Part shown: one piece after another, positions 7,228 to 15,058 of the stretch
Position numbering within the stretch: position 1 is the first letter of the stretch
Layout: every line of letters begins with the position of its first letter
Assembly: GCA_031260345.1 (NCBI GenBank)
Contig: JAIRKA010000096.1
Coordinates: 1 to 41,470, forward strand
Source of the DNA: Methanosarcinales archaeon
GTDB taxonomy: Archaea > Halobacteriota > Methanosarcinia > Methanosarcinales > Methanosarcinaceae
Length of the DNA stretch: 41,470 nt
Direction of reading: 5' to 3'
The notes under the pieces: model-generated
Database searches by the model: none
The model's input: the letters and a program-made list of their open reading frames with translations, nothing else
What the model was told of the DNA's origin: nothing
Program-made: the position numbers and the translations under genes

Positions 7228-8946
7228 TTATTCTTTCTGTCCTTGGTACATCCGCTCAATCTTCTCAAGAGTATCGATTTCTTCAATCGTTTTATCTTCT
7301 CGAACACTGATCAGCCTCGGGAACCTGAGCGCGTACCCTGCCGGATAATTCGGGCTTTTTTGAATTTCTTCAAAAGCGATTTCAAAAACAACTTCCGGCT
7401 TAATTTTAAGCGTCACGCCGTTTTCCACTTCAATCAGCTCGGAGAACTGTTCGGTCAGCGCATCCAAAAGCTCATCGCTGAGGCCTGTTCCGACACGGCC
7501 GATCTCAAGATAAACATTTTTAACATTGTCATAGCACGCCAAAACATACGAGCCGATTTTGTTTTTGCGTTTGCCGGAGCCCCACTCGCCGCCGATGACA
7601 ACCAAATCAAGCGTGTCCATCACCGGTTTTTTCTTCAGCCAGTTTTTGCCGCGCTTCCCCGGTGAATACGGCGAATTCGGATTTTTAATCATGATACCTT
7701 CATGACCGGCGGCAATCGCCTGCCGATATATTTCGGCTGCGACTTCAGGATCGTTCGTAATTTCTAAGTCATCGACGCTGATTCCGTTTGCGCCCGGTTT
7801 GATAATCTCTGAAAGCTTTTTTCTTCTTTCAATCAGCGGTTTTTCAATATAGCTGACGCCGTCGACATAAAGCAAATCAAACAATTTCACACTGATTGGG
7901 ATGTCTCTGGATGTGTTTTCAACGTCATATTTACGCCTAAAACGGCGCAAAATATCTTGAAACGGACGCGGTTTTCCGCTTTCATCAATGGCGACCGCTT
8001 CGCCATCCAAAACGGCATTTTCTGCCGTCACGGCTTCCAAAACAGCTTTCACGACATCCGGCATCGAATTTGTGACATTTTCCAATCGGCGGGTAAACAG
8101 TGAAATGTCATTGCCGTTTTTATGAATCTGAAGGCGGGCACCATCAAACTTCCACTCAATGGCCGCTTCATTCAGTTCGGCAAAAGCCCCTTCAATGCTG
8201 TTTGTCACCTGCGCGAGCATCATTTTGACGGGACGATTGACCTGAATGTGCTGATGGGAAAGCGCGTCAACGCCGCCTTTTTTGGAGGCCGCCGCCACTT
8301 CGCCCAAATCATTCGTCACCATAAATGCGAATTCTACTTGAGCGACCGGAACATCAAACGCTTTCGCAATTGAATCCCTGACAATTCCTTCGCCGATTCC
8401 GATGCGAAGCTCTTCAAGCGCGATCCTTGAAATGTATTTCGATTCGATCGGAGATGATTCTGAAAACAAGTACTGAAGGCTTTTAATTTTTTGAGACTGA
8501 GCGCCTTTTCCGGAAGCGTCGGCGATCTCCTTCAAACGGTCATAAACTTCGCGGATTGAAAGTCTGCCGCCTGCGCTGCAAGACCCGTCCCCGCCGTCTT
8601 CCGTATCAAAAAAGCTTGAAAAAGTGGATTGGCTTTTTTTATCTGCGCAAAGTGCTCTGTAGGTCGTTTCGCCGATATCCCCCGTTTCGCGGAGAAGTGC
8701 TTTAATTTGGTCAAGGGAAATTCCGGCTGCTTTTGAAAGCGCCGAAAAAAGAAGATTCGGCCCGAGACCGAGTTTTTTGCCGGTCCAAGCCGGAAAAATT
8801 TCGCCCATGACCATATAACAGGAAACGGCAAGCTCATCATCATCAATGTTTTTTAAAAATTCAGCGAATACATCCGTCATTTCAAGTGACCCGGGAATGC
8901 TTTCAATCTGAATGCAAAGGTCGGTGAATTCTGAAAATTGCGTCAT
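7228..8946 (-). CDS. lig: ATP-dependent DNA ligase
   Basis: A 572-residue archaeal replicative-type DNA ligase that seals nicks using ATP. The adenylation motif EWKFDGARLQ carries the catalytic Lys266. Other motifs are FTRRLENVTNSMPD (motif III region), VLDGEAVAIDE, YVDGVSY, EGIMIKNPNSPYSPGKRG (motif IV region) and NWLKKKPVMDTLDLVVIG (motif V). The N-terminal 230 residues are the helical DNA-binding domain with the IGIGEGIVRDS signature, and the C-terminus is the OB-fold domain ending with ALRFPRLISVREDK. Length is normal for archaeal ligases. It starts at ATG 8946 after GAGGCG. The homoserine dehydrogenase gene ends 69 bp upstream on the same strand. Confidence 0.93.
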   Translation of the reverse strand: MTQFSEFTDLCIQIESIPGSLEMTDVFAEFLKNIDDDELAVSCYMVMGEIFPAWTGKKLGLGPNLLFSALSKAAGISLDQIKALLRETGDIGETTYRALCADKKSQSTFSSFFDTEDGGDGSCSAGGRLSIREVYDRLKEIADASGKGAQSQKIKSLQYLFSESSPIESKYISRIALEELRIGIGEGIVRDSIAKAFDVPVAQVEFAFMVTNDLGEVAAASKKGGVDALSHQHIQVNRPVKMMLAQVTNSIEGAFAELNEAAIEWKFDGARLQIHKNGNDISLFTRRLENVTNSMPDVVKAVLEAVTAENAVLDGEAVAIDESGKPRPFQDILRRFRRKYDVENTSRDIPISVKLFDLLYVDGVSYIEKPLIERRKKLSEIIKPGANGISVDDLEITNDPEVAAEIYRQAIAAGHEGIMIKNPNSPYSPGKRGKNWLKKKPVMDTLDLVVIGGEWGSGKRKNKIGSYVLACYDNVKNVYLEIGRVGTGLSDELLDALTEQFSELIEVENGVTLKIKPEVVFEIAFEEIQKSPNYPAGYALRFPRLISVREDKTIEEIDTLEKIERMYQGQKE

Positions 8947-9015
8947 GCTTTTCGCCTCAAATTTAAAAAATTAAGTTTCAAATTCAAAAGTTTAAGTCTC
9001 TTAAGAGTCTCAAAT

Positions 9016-10017
9016 TTAATATTCCTTGTAAATGGAAATAATATCGCTTAAGATGGCGCTGGCCGTTTCAATGGATCCCGCGCCTCTTCCCGTGACCGTG
9101 ATTTCGCCGGCCAGATCCGTCTGAATGGACGCGACATTCAATGTGCCGCTGACGGAGAGCGGATGCCCGATTGGAACAAGCCGCGGCGAAACAGTCAGGC
9201 TGCCGTTCTTTTTGACTTCCCCGATCAATTTAATCGTCTTGCCGTTCTTTGAACATATTTCAAGCGCCTCATATGTGATTTGAGTAATTCCCGTTCGATC
9301 GACGTCATTAATTGTCTTGTTCATTCCAAAAACGGTATTTGCCAAAATAACGATTTTTCCTGCCGCATCAATTCCTTCCACGTCATAAGTCGGATCAGTT
9401 TCGGCAATTCCCAAGTCAACCGCTTCGGTTAAAATTTCCGAGTAACTTGATTTTTCTTCAAGCATTCTCGTCAAAATATAGTTGCAGGTGCCGTTAAAAA
9501 TGCCTTTGATGCTTGCAATTTCATTGCCGGCCATAACTTCTTTTGTTAAATTGATAATCGGCATTGCGCCGCCGACTGTTGCTTCGTAGCGAAAATCGCA
9601 AACATTTTTGTCAGCCAGCTCATTCAATTCTTTAAATTTCAGGGTCAAGGGGCCTTTGTTGGAAGTCACGACATCCAATCCCTTTTCAAATGCAGTCTGC
9701 ATGTTCAAAAGCCCTGCGCCGCCCGTAATCACGTCTGTCGGTGACACCTCAATCACTAAATCGTGATCAACCTGTTCAATGACTTCTGCTCCCGTCATCT
9801 TTTTCTCAGCGATTGTTCCTTTTTCAGCTTTCATATCCAGACATTTTTCCAAGTCCAAGCCGTTTTCATCAATCACCGCGCCTTTTGAGTCTGCAATTGC
9901 CACCACTTTTATGTCAATGCCTTCTTTCTCTAAATAATCTTTCTTCATTAAAAGAACGCGGGCGACACCCTGCCCGATTGATCCGAATCCGATAATTGAA
10001 GCTTTAACTGTTTTCAT
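9016..10017 (-). CDS. hom: Homoserine dehydrogenase
   Basis: A 333-residue NAD(P)-dependent homoserine dehydrogenase, which reduces aspartate semialdehyde to homoserine in threonine and methionine synthesis. The N-terminal nucleotide-binding motif is [25 protein letters not shown] is the conserved Lys-bearing loop, [14 protein letters not shown] follows, and [16 protein letters not shown] with [17 protein letters not shown] forms the substrate-binding and catalytic region. There is no C-terminal ACT domain; a separate ACT protein is encoded immediately upstream (32 bp), so allosteric control may be by a partner protein. It starts at ATG 10017 after AGGAAG. Confidence 0.93.
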   Translation of the reverse strand: MKTVKASIIGFGSIGQGVARVLLMKKDYLEKEGIDIKVVAIADSKGAVIDENGLDLEKCLDMKAEKGTIAEKKMTGAEVIEQVDHDLVIEVSPTDVITGGAGLLNMQTAFEKGLDVVTSNKGPLTLKFKELNELADKNVCDFRYEATVGGAMPIINLTKEVMAGNEIASIKGIFNGTCNYILTRMLEEKSSYSEILTEAVDLGIAETDPTYDVEGIDAAGKIVILANTVFGMNKTINDVDRTGITQITYEALEICSKNGKTIKLIGEVKKNGSLTVSPRLVPIGHPLSVSGTLNVASIQTDLAGEITVTGRGAGSIETASAILSDIISIYKEY

Positions 10018-10049
10018 TTTTTGACTTCCTGATTTAATTTTTCATTTTT

Positions 10050-10562
10050 TCATTCGATTTCAATCGGCAGCACCAAGAGCAAATCCTTCTCTTTCGCAAT
10101 CTCTTTTAAAAGCGCAACGACTTTTTTCAATTCATCATTTCCGATTGCGTTAATTGTAATCACGGCGGAAGTCGGTTTATTAATTTCCGGCATGGAGAGA
10201 GACATATCCGTGACTTCGGCGATTCCGGTTTGATCAATTCGGGAAATCGTGTCTCTGATGTCCGTGTTAACAACGTGACCGATCATAACGACCGTGATCG
10301 TTTCCAGATATTTTTCCTCCCCGATTCGAAGAATGCGGATACCCGCTTTCTCCATGTCTTCCTTTATTTTTTCAATCACAGGAACCTTAGCGTCAAGAAC
10401 GAGCTGAACCTGAACTTTGCCGCCGCCAGTTTTTGTCATGCCGCCTGTTTTGTGATAGTGAAAAACAGAAATTAAATTCGCTTTATTGCTCGAAACCGGC
10501 TCAAGCGCCGAAATAAGCTGTCCCGGCTCATCTTTCAGTTCAATATCCATCGTAACTTTCAT
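10050..10562 (-). CDS. ACT-domain amino-acid-binding protein
   Basis: A 170-residue protein with an N-terminal ACT-type segment (DIELKDEPGQLISALEPV, residues 4-21) and a second ACT-like half (TITVVMIGHVVNTDIRDT to the end). It has no catalytic domain. ACT domains bind amino acids to control biosynthetic enzymes. The gene lies directly before homoserine dehydrogenase, which itself lacks an ACT domain, so a regulatory subunit role in aspartate-family synthesis is a reasonable inference. I chose ATG 10562 because GAGGAAATTTT precedes it and the ACT fold begins there; a longer frame from 10610 adds an unrelated Cys-containing leader. Confidence 0.8.
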   Translation of the reverse strand: MKVTMDIELKDEPGQLISALEPVSSNKANLISVFHYHKTGGMTKTGGGKVQVQLVLDAKVPVIEKIKEDMEKAGIRILRIGEEKYLETITVVMIGHVVNTDIRDTISRIDQTGIAEVTDMSLSMPEINKPTSAVITINAIGNDELKKVVALLKEIAKEKDLLLVLPIEIE

Positions 10563-10759
10563 AAAATTTCCTCTAAAACCAATACTGCAGCCGAATGTAC
10601 AGACATTCATATTTCATTTTCAGTAAATACGATTGTTATAATCCGCTCTTTATTTATTTTTGCTGGTTTACGTTTTTAAAACAGATGATGACAGGAAAAT
10701 TAAAAGAAAAAAGAGAAAGAAAAAGGAAAGAAAAAAGGAAAAAGGGAAGAGAAGATCCC

Positions 10760-11464
10760 TTATTCATCAAGCCCGCGCATGTTTCTGCTTACTCTGTGCG
10801 ATGCGTCGCAAAACGGCATGTTTTTGGATTCTCCGCAACGGCAAAGAGTCATTCGGTTCCTGATTTTATACTGCCGTCCGTCAGCGCCTTCAACAGTAAT
10901 TCCGCCTTTGACCCAAAGCGGTCCTCTGCACTCTGCGGCGGTGTCTTGAACCAAACCGATTTCCTGATCCAACTTCGGTTCGTATGCATTTCCTTCCTTG
11001 TCAATAACTGTCAGTCTTCCGGAAGCGCAGTCGCAGGATTCTTCAATTGCAATCTGTTTCCAACCCTCTTTGTCGGAATGCTGAACAGCGTTCCAAATGC
11101 GAGGGGCGCGGTCACAGAAACGGAGGGAGGCACACAAATTTTCTTCATCAATTAAAGTCAATTCAGGTCCTTCATAGATACGTGTGTTTAATTCGTCGCG
11201 GTCATGTGCTGCAACTTCTGTTCCGTCAAATTTCTTTGCCATAGGGCCTGCCGCTTTTGCATGGGACCCGTCGCAATATGGTTTATTTTCGGAACGTCCG
11301 CAGCGGCAAAGGTGATAGGGTTTGGCTTGTTCGGGATATTTCTTTCCCGTTCTCCAACTCAGGGAAGTGCCTTGTTCATCGATGACAATAATTGACTGAA
11401 CGAGTGGAATGTCCGGGCTCACTTCATACGGGCCGTTTTCCGTAATCTTTATTTTTTTAACCAT
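10760..11464 (-). CDS. Iron-sulfur protein with two CDGSH domains
   Basis: A 234-residue Fe-S protein. The first CDGSH motif, CRCGRSENKPYCDGSH, lies at residues 53-68, giving Cys53, Cys55, Cys64 and His68 as [2Fe-2S] ligands. The middle part (about residues 105-155) has LCASLRFCDRAPRIW and SCDCASGRL, the pattern of a divergent single-cluster ferredoxin-like domain often found with CDGSH. The second motif, CRCGESKNMPFCDASH, at 208-223 keeps all ligands with Ala in place of Gly. The role is probably electron transfer or iron/redox homeostasis; the partner is unknown. It starts at ATG 11464 after GGAGTT. A TATA box lies about 70 bp upstream. It is monocistronic, with a poly-purine gap between it and the ACT gene. 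Confidence 0.87.
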   Translation of the reverse strand: MVKKIKITENGPYEVSPDIPLVQSIIVIDEQGTSLSWRTGKKYPEQAKPYHLCRCGRSENKPYCDGSHAKAAGPMAKKFDGTEVAAHDRDELNTRIYEGPELTLIDEENLCASLRFCDRAPRIWNAVQHSDKEGWKQIAIEESCDCASGRLTVIDKEGNAYEPKLDQEIGLVQDTAAECRGPLWVKGGITVEGADGRQYKIRNRMTLCRCGESKNMPFCDASHRVSRNMRGLDE

Positions 11465-11828
11465 TTCAGATAACTCCGGTTTTTATGATCCGTTTTGGGT
11501 ACAGTCTCAAAACTGTCAAAATATATATTATTTAAACTATATATAAAATATTCTATTTACGAAGAGCAATACCCACATTTGCGAAGCGAACGGTTGTGAT
11601 AAAAATGAGCAGGTGACAGCACAGCAACGCAAAAGAAGAACGGGTTGAAATGGAAAAGAAAAACGGATGAACGATTTTGAAAAACTAAAGACTGGGTCAC
11701 CGCTTCGAGCCGCTCGATAAACGAAAAAAGGTGCAGCTCGCGCGCGGCGGCGGCAAGAATCTTAAAGCTACGCTCCACGTTTGCCCGCTCCTGTTGAACC
11801 GTCAAAGAGTGAAGCGGGCAAAATTGAA
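11465..11828. repeat. Intergenic region with GC-rich repeat and divergent TATA boxes
   Basis: This 364-bp gap starts with an AT-rich, nearly palindromic stretch (11520-11555) holding a minus-strand TATA box for the CDGSH gene. After it, 11581-11612 is the inverted copy of 238-269 (30 of 32 bases), and 11700-11820 is a GC-rich island with CGCTTCGAGCCGCTCG and GCGCGCGGCGGCGGC. I see no credible coding region. Confidence 0.55.
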
Positions 11829-12302
11829 TCAAAAGTTTTCGAAATATTTCAAAATGAGAACGGATCCGATCAAACTGAACGCAACCGTAATAACGAATCT
11901 TTCCCAACCGATGTCAATGACAGTTCCGTTGTAAGCCATATACATGAACTTAACAAGCGCCATAATGAGAATGGTCAAGCAAAATGAAACCAAAAAGGCG
12001 ACAACGACAGACGTGGTTCTGCGAACGAAACGCGAATTGAAGAATTCATAGCCGACAACAAATAAAACGGCAAAAATCAGCAGGATCAAAGCGGGGTGTA
12101 TCGGCTGTTCGCCTCGATCGGCAATTATTCCGTAGATGCCGTAAAGGGAAAAGGTCATGAACAAGGCCATCGCTAATGAAATCAAAAATGTTCTTAAATA
12201 GTTATTTTTAAATGAAGGGAGTTTTGGGAGGCTCGAACTCTTTTTTTCATATTTTTTCGGCGCGATAAACGACACCACCTTTGAATTGTGTGAAATAAAC
12301 AT
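11829..12302 (-). CDS. Small integral membrane protein, function unknown
   Basis: A 157-residue protein that I do not recognise. After a Lys/Ser-rich N-terminus of about 35 residues there are four likely membrane spans, around residues 36-60, 67-87, 95-118 and 134-153. The conserved-looking NSRFVRRT loop between spans 2 and 3 is positive. No catalytic motif is visible. There is no good Shine-Dalgarno sequence before ATG 12302, so the start may be wrong; an internal start is possible. Neighbours on both sides are unrelated housekeeping genes. Confidence 0.6.
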   Translation of the reverse strand: MFISHNSKVVSFIAPKKYEKKSSSLPKLPSFKNNYLRTFLISLAMALFMTFSLYGIYGIIADRGEQPIHPALILLIFAVLFVVGYEFFNSRFVRRTTSVVVAFLVSFCLTILIMALVKFMYMAYNGTVIDIGWERFVITVAFSLIGSVLILKYFENF

Positions 12303-12595
12303 AACCGGTAAATATGGCGGCCGGCAAATGAATTAAATGTAATTGATGGAAAAGACAACAATTTACAACTATTAAAAATTTACTTGCAATAAAAATGCTG
12401 ACCGTTGACTGATTTTTATTTGCAGCTGTCCGAAATCATTTTTCAAACAACGGCAAAACAAATCCTGTAATAAGCTTTAAATCATAAGATATCTTTTCAG
12501 AGTCACTATTGCAGATATTCAGACTGGCGGCTTTCATGCCTGCAGTCTTATGAATTCTATTCCATTTTATCACATAATCCAAAAGGAGAGAGAAG

Positions 12596-12760
12596 ATGCC
12601 TAAAGTCGATAACTGTACAACATGCGGCAAGAATCTTGTTGAAGACGGAAACGTCAGATTCCCCTGCCCGAAATGCGGCGAAGGAGTCGGAAGATGCCAG
12701 AGCTGCCGTGTCCTCGCAAACACCTACGAATGCCCGAAATGCGGATTCGTCGGACCCTGA
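12596..12760 (+). CDS. Zinc-ribbon RNA-binding-type small protein
   Basis: A 54-residue protein with eight cysteines in four pairs: CTTC, CPKC, CQSC and CPKC. These make two zinc ribbons. The pattern matches the small archaeal zinc-finger proteins (HVO_2753-like) that are encoded immediately upstream of elongation factor 1-beta. The start is ATG 12596, preceded by AAAGGAG. It ends 48 bp before the aEF-1B gene, so the two are probably co-transcribed and linked to translation. The role is unproven but RNA or ribosome association is likely. Confidence 0.85.
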   Translation: MPKVDNCTTCGKNLVEDGNVRFPCPKCGEGVGRCQSCRVLANTYECPKCGFVGP

Positions 12761-12808
12761 GCGATCAATTGAATGTAAATATTAATTAATATCAAAAAAG
12801 GTGAAATT

Positions 12809-13078
12809 ATGAGCGGTGTTGCAGCAACAATTAAAGTTATGCCGGCAGATGCTGAAACGGATTTAAATGTACTCAAAGAAGCAATTAAAGCGGCTATGCC
12901 CGCGGGCGGAAAAATCAACGGCGAAATTGTCGAACAGCCGATTGCGTTTGGTTTGAAAGCTTTGATTGTAACCGTTATCGTTCAAGACGATGAAGGCGGT
13001 GTTGAAGCCATTGAAGACGCATTAGGTCAAATCCCTGAGGCAGAAGGCATCAGCGTCACAAACCTCGACAGAATTTAA
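12809..13078 (+). CDS. ef1b: Translation elongation factor aEF-1B (EF-1 beta)
   Basis: An 89-residue archaeal EF-1 beta, the guanine nucleotide exchange factor that recharges aEF-1A with GTP. The whole protein is the single EF1-GNE domain: VAATIKVMPADAETDL at the N-terminus, EQPIAFGLKALIVTVIVQD in the centre and GVEAIEDALGQIPE followed by ISVTNLDRI at the C-terminus. Length is standard. GGTGA precedes ATG 12809. It follows the zinc-ribbon gene as is usual in euryarchaea. Confidence 0.93.
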   Translation: MSGVAATIKVMPADAETDLNVLKEAIKAAMPAGGKINGEIVEQPIAFGLKALIVTVIVQDDEGGVEAIEDALGQIPEAEGISVTNLDRI

Positions 13079-13169
13079 AATAAATATTCATTAATCACAA
13101 TTGAAATCGGAAAAATTCCGGTTTCATTCCTTTTTTATTCAAATCAGAAACGAGAGAATACATGCTTTT

Positions 13170-13300
13170 TAATTCATATCACTGTTACTTTCAGGTTTGC
13201 GTTGCTGCTGCCTTCAAGTCTGAACTGCTGCGCCTCCTCTCAGTGGCCGCTGCCACCGCCACGTGCGAACCGCTCTGCCTTTCTTTAAACTTTCAACCGC
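13170..13300 (+). repeat. GC-rich intergenic repeat fragment
   Basis: Part of the 551-bp gap between aEF-1B and the next gene. 13191-13211 (TCAGGTTTGCGTTGCTGCTG and on) matches 316-336 at 20 of 21 bases, and both are followed by a GC-rich run ending in a CGARCCGC-like word. No coding region is evident. Confidence 0.5.
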
Positions 13301-13344
13301 CCACCGTCTTTTTATTAATATAAATAAAACGATTGAAGACTTAA

Positions 13345-13572
13345 ATCAAAAAATTGAAAAGGATTCGCCGGAAGTTCACACACTTCCGGCAAAAAGAGTT
13401 TTGCAGTCCTTTTCGGGTTCACACATATTCAAAGTTATGGCTTTGGAGTTCGTTTTCACTGTTTTTCGGGTGTCGGCTTTGGCAGCCGGAGGAATCTTCA
13501 CGGCAAATTGAGTGTTTTAATTTGCCGTGAAAGATCAATGCAATCGACCGCCTCTGAATTTCAAAGGCGGTC
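13345..13572 (+). ncRNA. Candidate structured non-coding RNA(s)
   Basis: A TATA-like box (TATAAATA, 13319-13326) lies at a fitting distance before a structured stretch. GAAAAGGA (13356-13363) pairs with TCCTTTTC (13407-13414). Inside it lie GCCGGAAGT/ACTTCCGGC (13367-13375 with 1382-type arm at 13382-13390) and GCAAAA/TTTTGC (13389-13394 with 13399-13404). Further on are perfect arms TCACGGCAAATT/AATTTGCCGTGA (13498-13509 with 13519-13530) and GACCGCCT/AGGCGGTC (13546-13553 with 13565-13572). The number of clean hairpins in 220 bp is unusual. The second pair could also be terminators. I recognise no known RNA family. Confidence 0.35.
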
Positions 13573-13629
13573 TAATCAAACTTATGATGAAAATTTTAAA
13601 ATTTAAACTTTTCAGAAGTTTCCATTTTT

Positions 13630-14073
13630 TCAGGCTTCCCATTTCGGCCTTTGGAAGAGAATGATGTTATCGGTCATTGAAACAAATTCCCAGGAATTTG
13701 CTGCATAGTGAGCGATTTGTTCATCCAGATTTAAAACGTCGGCAATGTCGGTTTCATAATCGTAAGGAAGCAAACTGTCATATCTGTCGGAATTTTCAAA
13801 TCCGCAGTTGTCGTCTTCGTAATCAGGGTCTCTGCGGAATCCGATTAACTCATCAGTGTCTTTGACCCGGTGAAATTCACGGATTATTTCAATGTCTTCG
13901 AAGTCCGAATCACTCCATTCGGAACGAATGTATGAAATACCTTTGTCATAAACAGCACCGCCGCAAAAAGCCGCTTCAACTGCTCCTGCCGACTGCTCCA
14001 AAAGAACGGTTTGAAGGTATTTTTCTCCTTTGATTTTTATAACGGAGAAGTCCGATTCGATTTCGATTGACAT
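13630..14073 (-). CDS. Acidic hypothetical protein
   Basis: A 147-residue protein that I do not recognise. It is strongly acidic, with Asp/Glu-rich segments (EWSDSDFEDIEI, DPDYEDDNCGFENSD, DYETDIADVLNLDEQ), no signal peptide and no membrane span. The C-terminal WEFVSMTDNIILFQRPKW looks like a folded beta-strand end. The start at ATG 14073 has AGGTGA just upstream, which supports a real gene. It stands alone between a non-coding segment and a divergent PHP gene. Confidence 0.65.
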   Translation of the reverse strand: MSIEIESDFSVIKIKGEKYLQTVLLEQSAGAVEAAFCGGAVYDKGISYIRSEWSDSDFEDIEIIREFHRVKDTDELIGFRRDPDYEDDNCGFENSDRYDSLLPYDYETDIADVLNLDEQIAHYAANSWEFVSMTDNIILFQRPKWEA

Positions 14074-14235
14074 AATTTCACCTGAGTTATTTCGGTTCTT
14101 GTTTTTTCATTTTTAATTTTATAAGAACAAATCAAAGAAGAGGCTTGAAGAATATAAAGGTCAAATAAGCGGGGTGAAAGTATTAAACAAGCAAATCCAT
14201 ATCGGCAGTCTGAAATGTATGAAAAGTACGGCCGA

Positions 14236-14252
14236 AACTATAAAAATATATA
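14236..14252 (+). promoter_or_regulatory. TATA box of the second PHP gene (probably leaderless)
   Basis: ACTATAAAAATATATAA lies about 25-38 bp before the ATG at 14275 and no ribosome binding site intervenes, so the transcript probably starts at or near the start codon. Confidence 0.45.
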
Positions 14253-14274
14253 ACACGAGCGCCAATTCTTTTTC

Positions 14275-14970
14275 ATGTTCAAATACGATTTTCATATTCA
14301 TTCTAAATATTCCAGAGATTCCGAGACGCCGCTTAAAGACATTCTGCGCGCCGCAAAGAACAAAAACTTGAACGGAATCGCTATCTGTGATCATGATGAA
14401 GTGAAAGGCGGCTTAAAAGCGCTTGAAATCGTTAAGGAAAATCCCGGCAAATACGGCGATCTCGTTGTCATCCCCGGAACCGAAGTCAGTACTTCTAAAG
14501 GACATATTTTAGTTCTCGGCGTGACTGAAAAAATTCCCTCATTTATGACGCCGGAAGAAACGACGGACTACGCGCGCGATTTGAACGCGATTTCCATCAT
14601 TGCGCATCCGTATCGGTCATCGGCGCACGGAATCGGCTACTTGAAAGGTGCCGGCGCGGACGCGGCAGAAACATTCAACTCCAAATGCATTACAAGTGGG
14701 TCCAACAAAAAAGCGCGGATGGAAGCCGAAAAGATCGGAATGCCGCAGGTCGGCGGAAGCGATGCGCACATCGCCGAGCTGGTCGGGCAGGGTTACACGC
14801 TTGTCAATATCGAAGTCAACACACAGGAAAATGTGTTTGACGCGATTCTTCGAGGCAAAACCGTTCCGGCCGGAGAAAATACGCCGGCAGGAATCATCAT
14901 CAATCAAATGAAGAAAAATGTTGTTCGAAGAACGCGTTTAATAATGAGCGGCAATCTGAAAGAATTCTGA
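14275..14970 (+). CDS. PHP-domain metal-dependent phosphoesterase
   Basis: A 231-residue PHP protein. KYDFHIHSKYSRDSE at the start holds the first metal-binding His pair. AICDHDEVKGG (about residues 39-49), PGTEVST and IIAHPYRS supply the other ligands, and VGGSDAHIAELVGQGYT near residue 160 is the C-terminal Asp-His motif. The tail FDAILRGKTVPAGENTP matches the PHP-associated C-terminal segment of this subfamily, often annotated as PHP phosphoesterase or polymerase-like domain. The substrate is unknown. mre11 begins 88 bp downstream on the same strand. Confidence 0.83.
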   Translation: MFKYDFHIHSKYSRDSETPLKDILRAAKNKNLNGIAICDHDEVKGGLKALEIVKENPGKYGDLVVIPGTEVSTSKGHILVLGVTEKIPSFMTPEETTDYARDLNAISIIAHPYRSSAHGIGYLKGAGADAAETFNSKCITSGSNKKARMEAEKIGMPQVGGSDAHIAELVGQGYTLVNIEVNTQENVFDAILRGKTVPAGENTPAGIIINQMKKNVVRRTRLIMSGNLKEF

Positions 14971-15058
14971 ATTTGAAAAAATGTTGAATTTAAAAAGTGT
15001 CGATTGCTGTTTTTATTGACTGTTGCTAATTATTTTATTCTTTTATTTGAGGCTTAAA

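Noticed and set aside
6948-7307. N-terminal extension of the HIT protein
   Set aside because: The frame stays open for 120 codons upstream but passes through a repeat and into the ligase gene. The conserved HIT start and a ribosome binding site lie at 6947.
10595-11155. 186-codon plus-strand frame opposite the CDGSH gene
   Set aside because: It lies antisense to a clear iron-sulfur protein gene and begins in a Lys-rich purine tract in the gap.
11760-12000. CRISPR array or other regular spacer repeats
   Set aside because: No evenly spaced direct repeats are present here or in any other gap. The repeats I saw are dispersed or inverted.
13263-13511. 82-codon frame across the hairpin-rich segment
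   Set aside because: No ribosome binding site or family similarity; it runs through a repeat remnant, a TATA-like box and several hairpins, so RNA structure explains the sequence better.
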